Below, in pieces: positions 1-12,700 of a DNA stretch of 64,000 bases. Below the pieces are notes generated by a model. That model made no database searches and had not been told where the DNA came from. It saw nothing but the letters and a program-made list of their open reading frames with translations. The DNA is taken from NCBI RefSeq assembly GCF_032854445.1, contig NC_088295.1, positions 12,635,385 to 12,699,384 on the forward strand. The letters are read 5' to 3'. The stretch comes from Liolophura sinensis. Taxonomy: Eukaryota; Mollusca; Polyplacophora; Chitonida; Chitonidae. Numbering within the stretch: position 1 is the stretch's first letter; the number at the start of each line of letters is the position of its first letter. A program made the translations under genes and the position numbers.

Positions 1-512
1 ATTTATGGGACTGTGAACAGACAACACTGTTCCTGGTATAATGCCTTCATCGATTCAACGACAGCTTGAGCAGCAGTCGTTAGCTCGCCAGTTTGACAAA
101 AATATGCTTTGAGACAGTTTTGGAATTTACAGGTTTTCTAAGAACTGTGGCTTGATACTTTCTTCAGTTTAATTCATAAATAAAAAAAAAGGCGTTGTCA
201 GGTTTTCTTCAAGCCTGTATATCCACCCTGACTTCATCTCACCAAGCATGTGCACCGCACTCCCGCGGCGATGTTTGTCTAGTCATCGGTCGAGGCGAGA
301 CAACAATTACCCACCCCACCATTGCAGCACCATTTTAAGTTTCGATCATGCGAAGTAAAAAGTGGCAAATTACACGGTCCTGCACACAACTGTGACTTGA
401 CGTCTGCTGGTCCAAAATGTCAACGAATTACAGTAGCAAGTTTTTACCAAATTCATCACTACATTATTTACCAATTAGACACAACTACACCTGTCAGACA
501 AGATCAACTGAC
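1..512. other. Left edge: 3' continuation of the mosaic gene unresolved
   Basis: The HYR exon ends in phase 1, so more coding sequence must follow. On the minus strand, an acceptor CCACAG near 151 would add about 21 codons in frame and then a stop. Its pyrimidine tract is poor. A possible 36-nt exon ends at the donor GTGAGA near 246. Neither is convincing, and the gene may simply run beyond the window. Confidence 0.3.
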
Positions 513-749
513 CTCTGACATGAACACTGATCTGACAGTCTTCAGTGTTTCCAGTGGCGTCGGATGCGTGGTACGTGACCTCCACGCTGTCGGCCAGTTT
601 GTGCTCAGGTGAGAATCCCTCAGGTTGCACAATGAACACAGACACCAGGCCAGAATTGTCAATGGCAAAGGGCTCATCAAACCCTGGTGCTTCAAACTGG
701 TCAATCTCAATATATTTTCGGCAACTGTCAAACTTTGGCTTTTCCATAT
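513..749 (-). CDS. HYR domain exon, last exon supported for the mosaic gene
   Basis: A 237-nt phase 1-1 exon encoding 79 residues. It begins DMEKPKFDSCRKY and ends VTYHASDATGNTEDC then ISVHVR. The pattern (P.f..C start, Y.A.D.tGN...C.i.V.V end) is that of the HYR (hyalin repeat) domain, an Ig-like adhesion module often found beside sushi domains. The donor GTCAGT follows at 512. What follows it cannot be settled within the window. Confidence 0.82.
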
Positions 750-3700
750 CTGTGGTGATAAACAAAAAAAACAAGGTCTCAGATGTTTATGCACATGGGA
801 AATACAATAAATGTACATGTAAATATAATGGGTAAAACCTAGAACTACACTGTAGGTTGTGCATAAACAGGAAACATTAGATGGGGCTCTCATATGTGTG
901 GTATTTGGTTTACACAAGCAGTTGTGGATGATGCAATCATATATTTGTATGTCAGGTATCTGGTATGCACAATGTGTATAAGGCCTAACAGTATGGAAAC
1001 ATTCTAGTCCACCTACTTTGTCAGAATGCATGCATGCTTGCTGCAACCCTACATGCACATAACTGTATTACTTTATACAAGATATATAATTTTAGCTCCA
1101 ACACTTCTGTAAAGTTTCATGAAAATACACTGATAAATTTCGCAGAAGATACTGTGACAAAGATTCAAAATAATCTACAGAAACCTCATGCACATCCACA
1201 CATGCATATGATTCCCAACAGATGTGCCAAGCTGCCAGATAACTGGTTGAAAAACTGTAGGAGGATTTGCACTGACAAGATAAAAGGAGAAAATATCTCC
1301 TCATTTCACGATATCTCCTCATTTCACGATATCTCCTCATTTTACATGCTGTTGCAATAATAACTAATACAGTGTTATACCCAACAGCACAGGCACACCT
1401 GTATATCATCCCTACCAAGTTTCACAAAAATCTGATAAAAACTGTTAGAGAGAGTGTGCTTACAAGAAATGACTACAGACAGTCCTACAGACGAACTGAT
1501 GACCAAATGCAAATGGACACTGACAAGCTATACATCAAATTGAAAACAAAGTGTTGTTGAAATCCTACTCCTCTGTTTTCAATTTGATGTCTTTCATAAC
1601 TGTTCTGTCAGTTTGTGGGTTTACTACAGAAACTGCATGCTTACCCTGGGTAATTTCCGTTACCCTGTATGGTACATGTATTTGATTTGGGTAATTTCAG
1701 TTACCCAGGGTAAGGTTAAATAAATGCCAAAAAATGATTACGTAAAGTAATTAATAAATGTTAAGCCCAATGGTTTGGAAATTTTTCACCCACAATATAG
1801 AAGCCAATATCACACATATACGACGGTAGTCCTATACACAAGGCCCAACATCAGGAAAAAACCATCTAGTTATGAGGTCAGGCATAACTCTTGATGTATT
1901 TGATTGAACTTCAGAAATGCAAAACGTCTTTAAATATGCCTATATATGGCACCAAAAATGCTCATATGCATATTTTGCACTACTGGCTTGAATATGTTTA
2001 CGTATCGCCGATTTTAGGGAATTTGTCACATGCTGCACTTCAAGTTAACAAACTGAAAATTTAGTGTTCAGTAGACAGATACCTAATTAGCATGGGAACT
2101 GCTGAAAACGAACACAATTTTAGAGCTTTAGTTTATAGCATTTCTAGTAATGGATTCGCTCACCTTTACAGAAAGGAACTGGGTGATCCCAGTGAAGTGT
2201 TGTACCAGTTGGATCCTGGACACAACTCAATGGAGTCGTGTCATTCAGCTCAAATCCTTCTCTGGTACATTTGTAGGACACCTTCTTACCCTGCTCATAG
2301 CCAGAAGCCTCCTGGATAGCATCAGGAGGGCGTCCTGGGTCACTACAAATTTCACCTATTCAGACAAGATAAGGTAAAATACAGGTACTAAGATCATATG
2401 TACACCCTTTTTTTTTTTTGACTTGATAAATCATACTCAGAATTTCTCACTCAACTTCATACGATGGCAGTCAGTTAAATAACAGGTGGAGAAACCGTCC
2501 TACTGCCATCTAACAAACACACTTTCTGATTATGCAATTCACTGTATGGTACACGTAGGTCTGCCAACCTGCAGATGGTCGTGGGTTCCCCAGAGCACTG
2601 CTTGGTTTCCTCCCACCATAATGCTGGCTGCTGTCATTGTAAGTGAAACATTCTTGAATACAGCATAATACACCAATCAAGTATATAAATAAATAAATAA
2701 ATGTACGACCGATCAGTGAAAATGGACTGGTGCTTGCAATGATTTTTGTAAGTGTTTGATTGCCAAGATTATCTCAGCGGTACACTCTGGGGAGTGATTT
2801 TTAATGGTGCTGAAAAGAGAGGAGGAAATTAAACATCAGGCCTCACTAGAAGGGGACTTTCTTATCAAACACAACAGAGGGAGGAAACTACACAAAACCA
2901 TTACCTCGCCATTTTCAGTCTACTACTGCATCAAATACAAGCAGTGTTATGTTTCTCTGATGACGAAAAACGTTATACATAAAAAGGTCACCTGATGAGA
3001 ATGCCATAAAAGGTGATAATACTTCAATCGCACAGAAAAAGGTGTACACCAAGTGAAGGTGTACACCAAGTGAAGTTGCATCAAGGCAGATGGTTCACAT
3101 ATGAAATCTCAGGCATAATCTCTGTTACATATACAGACGTCAGCCCATGCAGAAAATGGTCAAATTAGCTGAAACCAGTTATCGTTACATCTTTCAAGTT
3201 GCTTTCTGTTTTCAAACTGTTTAACTTTATACTCTAAACTCTCCATAGCATAGTCTAACCAAAACCTCAACAACATAAAAATGACATGACCTACATAAAA
3301 CTTACACCCGTATTTAACTTTCACAATATAAAACTGACATGACCTCCACAACATAAAACTTACACCAGTGTCTAACATTCACAACATAAAACTCTCCTGA
3401 CCTCCACAACATAAAACTTACACCAGTATTTAACCTTCAAAACATGAAACTGACCAAACCTCCACACCATAAAACTTACACCAGTATCTAACCTTTACAA
3501 TATAAAACTGACCTGACCTCCGCAACATAAAACTCACATCAGTGTCGAACCTTCCCAACATAAAACTGACCTGACCTCCACAACATAAAACTTACACCAG
3601 TATCTAACCTTCCCAACATAAAACTGACCTGAGCTCCACAACATAAAACTTACACCAGTATCTAACCTTCACAATATGAAACTGACCTGACCTCCGCAAC

Positions 3701-6700
3701 ATAAAACTCACATCAGTGTCAAACCTTCACAACATAAAACTGACCTGACCTCCACAACAAAAAACTTACACCAGTATCTAACCTTCCCAACATAAAACTG
3801 ACCTGAGCTCCACAACATAAAACTTACACCAGTATCTAACCTTCACAATATAAAACTGACCTGACCTCCACAGCATAAAACTTACACCACTATCTAACCT
3901 TCACAACATAAAACTTACACCACTATCTAACCTTCACAACATAAAACTTACACCACTATCTAACCTTCACAACATTAAACTGACCTGACCTGTACGAGTT
4001 AAAACTGGCATGATGCCTACAACATAAATCTTACACCAGCATCTAACATCTCTAGCAAAAACTGATGTGACCTATACAACATAAAACATGTACACCTAAC
4101 CTCCATTCCATCAAACTTACCTAAACAACGAAGTGTGTTAAACCCCCAGGTACCAGACTTCAAACAAGTCACTGTTCTGTTTCCCAATGAGCTTTCCCCA
4201 TCCACTGTGAATAGAGGCAGACACTCCACCTGGAAACTCTGGCCATAGATTGTGCTGTTGTTGAGTTGGGTTCTATAATCTTTAGCTCCTGACATCACCT
4301 CTGGTTCACCACAGTCAATATCTGTAAAGTACAGTCCTCAATTGATTCATCTTAAACAGCAGACAATATGCAGGGGAAAAAAGATCAATTGGTTTCATGT
4401 AATGCCTGTGAATGTTATTTGTGGTCAGCATTATCCATATGTGCACTAGTGAAAACATCTACAAGATACAGTACTACTGTACTGAGGTCTGATATGCATC
4501 TGCACATTTGGCAAATGTATTGGACACATATATCTAGCTCTTACTATCTGCAGAGTTGTAGAACCTGTATCCTCACTTTAGAGTGATAATACCTTTATTT
4601 AGCTGATAAATAAAAGGAAAAATTAACAACTGTTTATAGATCTAGTTATAATTTGAAACACACTTCATATGTACATGTTAAGATTATGGCCTTGCATGAA
4701 GCTATGGTGGACATTCTGCAACTGAGGAATGCAAAGTTTCAGGGTCTCTCCTTTATTACCAACGTTAATTATGAATATGTGGTAATTAAGGTAAACTGTT
4801 AAGGTAAAAGGCAAACAGCAGTGGTATAATACTACTGCTTATAAAGCTAACTAGGTACGTATTAGCCCGGGTCACGTCTTGCCATATATGAATCCTGAAT
4901 TTAATACTGAACTAACTGGAAAGGTACACGCACAATTAACAAACAAACAAAAAGATAAAAGTGAGATACAGATCTAAAGTGTATGTTAAAATTTTGGGAC
5001 AATTCAAAACAAATAAAATAATAGTTCTGTAAGTGATCATAGTCACAATTAACAGTTAAAAAGAAACGCCTATGCAATATACAGTATGGTCACAGTCTGT
5101 AGCTAGGTACATGGAAACTCAGCTTTAATAAGAAAAAAGTACTGAAAAGTTATTTATATTGTAACACTATATGTCATTGTAACACAGTGCACTCTGTTTT
5201 TAAGTTATGTTGACTTAAGCTTCCTGTACAACAATGACTCATGACAATTTATGTTCTTTTTAATATATTCCTACTCACAGCCACACTCAAATGGGGCACC
5301 AAAGAAGCGATAGGTATTCATCATTTGATCATACAGACACGTTCTGTGTTTAATGACTGGAGAATCCATCCCGGGTATGTTACAGGTTAAAGTGACCGAA
5401 TTCAAGTAGTCAACATCACTGCCTGGGGAGACTCGAGGACTATTCTGCACCCAGTCAGGAATCACCTCCGGTGGGCACCTGGCCACTGACAGAAAAAAGA
5501 TTGGTACATGATGCTATAGCAAGCTGTACAGATATTACTAAACTCCAAGTCTTTACATCACAATTATTACAGAGTAACATTAGAGCACACATTTTAAACG
5601 CATTAGAAATTCAGGTCAGCCATGATGAAATCTCATATTTTTTTTTATTCAAATTACTATACCTTATTACAAACTATATTTGAGTTCACCATAAATATAT
5701 TTCAGTTCTTAAAGGTCTGTCTTGAAAGTGAGAAGCATGGGGTGAGGTTGTATATACATACCTGAGCAGACTGGTGGGTCCATGGACCAGGTGCCATCAG
5801 CCTGACACTCTCGATTCGTCACTCCAAAACTAAGGACATACCCCAGTTTACACATGTACCTGATCCAGTCCCCAAACCCATAATGTGACTGACCAGTCAG
5901 TGGCAATGTATTGTTTGGGACAGGAGGGGTGGGGCAAATCACTCCTGGAACAGAGACATGAAAATAATGCAACATTTATTTAATTGGATCTATTTATTCA
6001 ATAACGTTTTACTTATACAATGGCCATCAATTCAAAAAAACGGTAGTGTAGCAAGAGACAGAGTAAGCAGAAGAACTATAAATCTGGTCTTCTGGAAATG
6101 TTTATTTGTCAAACCAACATTGCCAGTTTTACCAAAAGTGTTAAACACCAGAGTTACAGTTCTGCTTGGAGTGCCTTGATCTTGTGCCTCATGGTTAGAA
6201 GTTGCCGACCTTGTTCACTGTCAAATTATACAAATTACTCACTTACAAATATAAGAAAAGCTTATGTTTTGCTCAATTTATTTAACATCTAACTGTAAAG
6301 TGTAACAGAAAACTATGTCAGATATCATAACATCCATCACAGTGTCATCTCCTACAGTTCGTTAATACCCTCTTTAGAAACAGGGGCCTCTGCTGGCCAC
6401 CGTCGTATACGTCAAACATTCTTAGGTACGTTGCAAAACACCAATAAAATAAACCAATAAATAAAAACTTAATTTTAACTGAATTCATAGCCAGGTGCCC
6501 GATATCTGAGAGTCAGAAGGGCCTCCCTACCTACATATGCAGGCAGATTAGATACACTGTACTTACTGACACAAGTGTGGTTGATATAATACACATCTCC
6601 AGGCCGATATCCATTTTCTGAGACTGGGATGGTGTAACCTTCCATATCTGGGCTGCTGAAGAGCTCGAAGCCATGAAAACACTCACAGCTGTACGACCCA

Positions 6701-9700
6701 TCATTGTTGACACATCTTCCATTGCTGCAATAATGTTTGCCTGAACACTCGTCTACATCTGAAATCATCAAGGAACAGTATATAATAATATATGTGGACA
6801 CAGATAGACCACAACCCTGTAATAATTAAAAGTGTGTTTTTTTTCCCAAAGAAACACAAACTTCAGGTCTGCAAACAGTGGTAAACTTTTTTAAACCATT
6901 AGAAATGGAAGTTATTAAATGGTTTATTTCACAGAACTGTCTGAACATTTGCTATGTATATGCATATGGCATACTGCATATTAAGATACATAAATGTATC
7001 ATACTGTCCTAAGTTATGTGCATGATATTTTCAGCTACCATTGTTCCTCATATTTCTGATTGGGGGACATTAATGAACGGAAGAAAATTAACAGAGACTA
7101 GAGGCAAGTTGTTCCAAAGTGTATTAGGACTTGAGCAACAACTTCAGTCCACACTAAAATGTCATCTAATTTGCACTGGAATGACACTGGCACTTAGATT
7201 TAAGCCAGACATAACATTTGATACTCTGAAACCTGCGATACATGCATGTTCATACTTGTATATCATCAAACTGGTAGACATAAGTTGCAAATCAATTAAG
7301 TCAGACAAGATGTAAGATTAGTTATACGTGCGGTGGTTGATGAGAACGGTTTAATACTGGACAGATAATGACAATGTGCACACCAGAGCAGGAGAGGCTG
7401 TCGTTATTCAGCGTGTAACCTGATGGACAAGCACAGCTGTACATCCCAGGCTCGTTCTCACACATGGCCACTCCTGTACAGTTATTCAGCTGATCTTGGG
7501 CACATTCGTCAATATCTGTGAGGAAGAAACAATAATGGTCACATACAGTCAGGAAAATAAAACTAAAACTTGGCCTGACTTGCGCATTAAAGGATATATG
7601 AAATGCTGGATTTTTTATTTCTTAATATGTAATATATGATGTAAAGTGACTTGAACAACAGTTCAGCAATTGTAGATTATTTTTTTAGAATCCACAGCTC
7701 CTTGTCAGAGTCTAGAGGGGAACTTTGGTAACTGTTAAGTTCATGGTACCCTTGTAGTTGAGTTTTGAACATTAAGCCAAGTGTCAGACAACAATGGGCA
7801 GGTCTCTGGGAGCTTTTGTGAATGAACTGCTCTGACCTACTTTCTCCCATGACCAGGCCAAGTTTACAACTGCCGAAACTTTTTGCACTCTAACGAAACA
7901 ATATTGTTCATTCTGACACTTGGCTTGCTTAACCAGTATTAACATATCAAAGCTGAACTGCTACTAGGAGGGATATCATGAACTTTACAATTACCAAAGT
8001 TTCCCTCTACTTGTCTCACGAGGAGCTGTAGATTCTAAGGAATAATAATCTACAGTTGATGAATACTGTGGCGTTACATCTATCATTTAAATGAATATGA
8101 ACAGAAGAAGTCAAGACTTAAATTCGTTAATCATACGCACTCATGCGCTCGAACACACACATGCATACAGGGCCTCCGAAGGCGAGGGTATCAGTACGCC
8201 ACCCGGCAAAATGACCCAGGAGCCTCTCACTAATGCGGCCACTGTGAGTTAAAGTCTGGCTCATGCTGGCTTCTTCTCCGGTCATAAGTGGGAAGATCTG
8301 TCAGCAACCTGCAAACGGTTGTGGGTTTACCCCGGGTTCTGCCCGTTTATTCCCACCAAAAAGCTGGCCGTCGTGTTATAAGTGAAACACCAATCAAATA
8401 ACTTAAATAAACTAAATAAACAAGTAGTATACAATATTGTGGTCAATAAAGCAGAACCACGTCATTCGTCGAGCAGCACTGCACAAATGTAATTTTTAAT
8501 GTTAAAAGTCACAAATTATGTACCACAGATGCACATTGTAGATTTGCAATTTGTAAACAGTTGTGTCTGTAAAGTACTGTCTGAAAGAACAGAAATTTTG
8601 TTAATTCCACACATCGGGTTTTGGATTGCAGACTACAGAGTAAAAAAACAGAATCATCTTTTATACAATTTATGTCAGTTTCAATCTGCTCCGAAGGTTC
8701 TGGATAAAGTTGACCATTTGATAGTTACGTGCAAGTAATTCTAAGAGGACTTCGTTCAAACTGGCCAAGAGTGCCACATCAAGGAGGTGCAACATAATGT
8801 GAATAATATAACAATAGATCTATATTTCTAAATGGCATTACATGAACTTTGTCAGACTGGTCCCAGTGGGATTGTCTCGCACCTACCAATGCACTCTGGA
8901 ATATTCCCAAACTGCTGGTTAGCCTGACAGCTAAGAGTAGCGGGACCAGATAATCTATATCCCGAGTCACAGCTCACATCGATGGTATCACCGAAATACG
9001 TCTCATCTGGTGCAGAAATGTAACCATTCATGATCTTCTCTGGTACTTGACACTGTACCTCTGAAACAAAAGATCATTCACTGAAGTCTATACTGTATCA
9101 CACTCATGAATTTTCCCTTATATCAGTGGATGATAGTTTCATGAGTGGAATAAACTAAATGCCCAGAGTAAAAAAGTTACTTCAATACAAACGTTTCCAC
9201 ATATGACATACTCATATTCATACCGCACCCAGGAAATGTGTTCAGTAAATGTTGAATTATGCACCCAAGGCCACACAAGTGCCACTGACCATTAACTGGT
9301 ACAAAGATCCCATGAACACTGAGAGACAATAAATCCAAACATTACGTGTCCAAGGTCAGGTTTGAACCTGCACCTCATGGTTACTAATTACATACTGCAT
9401 GTAAATGTAATTAAGCTGTAAATGGCAGTGACAGTAATACTTATTAATTTATTTGGTTGGTATTTTACGCCGCACTCAAGAATATTTCACTTATACGACA
9501 GCAGCCAGCATTATAATGGGAGGAAACCCACGACCATCCGTAGGTTGCTGAAAGACATGTCGTGTGAGGGCTGCATCCAACAAAAAGAGACAGAACATAT
9601 CAGGGTGCTAGCTCAACTGAGCACAGTCTCTTTCATATTCATCATATACATTGCCACCCTTATCCATAATCAATGGAATGCAGTTGTGTAGAAAGTATTC

Positions 9701-12700
9701 ACCTTTCCAGCCATTTCATTGGTAAACTTGCCTCAGTCTTGTGATAAAACAATATATCCTAAACGTATGTCTGTTTTCAAAAACTCTACAATTTAAATCA
9801 TGTTTACTGAATTGACAGAACATCAGTAAAACAAATTTAAACAAAAAAATATATAAACAAGTTTATTACTTAAATAGATGTTTAAAAGCCAAAGAAACCC
9901 ACATGTAACACTTACTAAAACATGTAGGAGAGGGGTGTGACCAGGTGCTACCAGATGTACAGAAGATACGGTTTGCTCCAATAATCTCAAACCCCACCTG
10001 ACAGGTGTACTCCACAACTGTGGAATAACTGGACCCATCTCCATCTACAGTCATGTTGCCATTCTCTACTTTTTCAAGCGCTGAGCAGTTTGAAGCTAAA
10101 ATGCAAACATGTGAACTTTAAATCTAATAGTCGGATGGAAGAATCTGGCCAATACATGAATATCTGCGTCAATGTGTGACAACATGCCCTAGTCCATTTC
10201 AGCTAAGTGCCATTTAGTCAGGAAGTACCAAAATTAATCCATATTTTTAACATTACCACACTCAGGATTTACATTTACAGTGACAATGTTTCATATACTT
10301 GTTGCATCCCTAAGATCAATCAAAACTACGAATGCAATGTCTAGCCGTCCATCAAATCCAGGAATGCACTGGTCCAAGCTTCCATTTAAACAATGCCCAT
10401 CCAGGAGAGCAATTAAACGCATTGTAATGATAAAAACGAATACATACCTATACATGCTGGAGGGTCTGTCCACCTGCCATCCGACTCACAGATGCTTGGG
10501 TTGTGATGAGCCAGAGTATAACCATCAAAACAGTTGTATGTAGTCACTTTGCCAAACACAACACCAGTTGATGTCTCCACATAACCGTTATCTACTGACT
10601 GTGGCAAGCCGCAGTACACAGCTGAAGGCCCAAACATAGTTTACAAAGGAATTACCTTACTTTCTCTCACAATAATCAAGAAAATGATAAAGTATTCTGT
10701 TTCGAATGTAGTAATTTCAGGTCAGTATACATAATCAATTAAACTTCTTAATTTTGATTACAATTAAAACTTCTCATGGCACTGTATGCATCAACGCTCT
10801 ACCTTTCATAACATGTACATCTTTTGTTAATTATCATAATTTTGTCTGACCTGTAGTATCAATCTTTCCTTTTAAATGCGTGGGTCAATGGTATTTTTCC
10901 AGGTTAAAATAGAATACAACTCCCATTTCAATTTCCTAAAATATCAAGAATATACTGATTTCATGCTTCGACTCACGTGTACACTGAGGAATGACATGAA
11001 TATTCCAATTTCCTCCTAACTGACATTCCATTTCCACGTAAGTTATGCCAGTTCTTTGAGGCTGATACATCTCATCCCTGAAGTGATAGCCTTTGTCACA
11101 GGTTATCCGTAATTTAGACTTGTAATACTTGTTATCTGAACTGGGTGTTGTGTGCAGGTTGAAATTTGGCTTCTCACAGTCTGCAAGAAAAGAGGCTCAT
11201 CAATTCTTATACATGAATAGTGATATGCTTGATAAGAAGTGAAAGGCCGCAAAAATATAGCTTGGATAAAACATTCATGCATTTCATAATAAAATAACAT
11301 TTGAGACAAAATTGATGGTTAAGGTGGAAGGTAACATACTGGTAAGCTGTGCATGTGCTTCATAGGTGTTTTATGCTGTAAATATTCCTCCCAGGTATAA
11401 ACACCTATACTGAAGCAGTGTCTGACAATGGTGGGAACAAATACTGGTGAGCTGTATCTGTACTACACAAGTGCCAGACAGGAATACCATCCACTCAATG
11501 AAATATGAATATGAATATAATATAGCTCTTAGCTTTCCGGTCACATACCTACAGAAAAGGAGGCTTTAAAGCCTTTTGAGTTATTTCCATAGTTGGTATT
11601 TAGCTCAAGGTACAGCTTGTCTGAGGCAAACCCTCTGGGGCTTTCACTATTCTGTTCTGAGGTGTTAAACAAATAACCACTCTCATCCAACCCTGAATAT
11701 ACCTGCAATGAGAAAACAGCAGCTCTTCACCACAACAACACACACAAACTCTATTTAGCCCAACAGGCATGTAGAACACCCGAAGCAAAAATTTTAGGAG
11801 TTTAGTATTCTTTATACAAGTCTCACAAACTTTCAGATACATGGCAAGGTCAGTGATTATTTTGTTCTGATATCCCGAAGGTGCACATCCAAAATACCTC
11901 ACTGTAAGGGTCAATCTGTTGCAGAATCATGCAGCCGTGACTTCACCATTAGTTTAGAGAGAAATTCTCTTTTGGTGAAAACCATATAGAGAGAGAAAAG
12001 ATGCAAATAATCAACTTACCTTGAGTACATCACCATCTCTCAATTCTTCCTTCTCCAAATAAAGGGTAACATTTGTGGGTGGCCTGATGTAGTATCTACA
12101 TCTCTGGAATGCAGGATAGTTGCGAACAAAGTTGCCAGGGGAGGTAATGATGCCAGAGTGAGATGTCAGCATAACATCACATCCTAAAGGTATACCAGAC
12201 AACAGTATCATTAACTTTCACTCACACAGCTGGACACAGTCAAAAAACCAAAAAAAAGATTCTTGGAGAGTTGTTCAATTTAATAACTGTACTGCTAAAG
12301 TCACTCAACTAGAGGTGGTGGAAATTTGAGTGGCATACATAACATTGAGCTACTTGCATGTAAACATGTACATCACGAAATATACTCCTAATGCCCATCC
12401 ATCGCTCTCTAGGTTCACTTTGCTTCACAGCCACCATTAGGTAAATTTTGCACAGAAATCATTAACAACTCCGAGGTCATTGGGGTCAGAGTGATGAGGC
12501 AGGAAACGATGTCAAACTTGGTCGCAGCTTTTGTTTCTAATAATACTTTATACACATGCACTTGCTTTATTTACAGTACTTTGTATGTACACATGCACTT
12601 GCTTTATGTACAGTACTATGTATATACTACAAGATTCTCATGAAAACCTGAAACATTTTTATTAACAAATGCTGATTAAATAGTTCCACTGCAGGACACC

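Noticed and set aside
9240-9372. tRNA-like or SINE-like stretch (GGTTTGAACCTGCACCTCATGG)
   Set aside because: A box-B-like phrase is present, but no matching box A, stem or second copy could be found.
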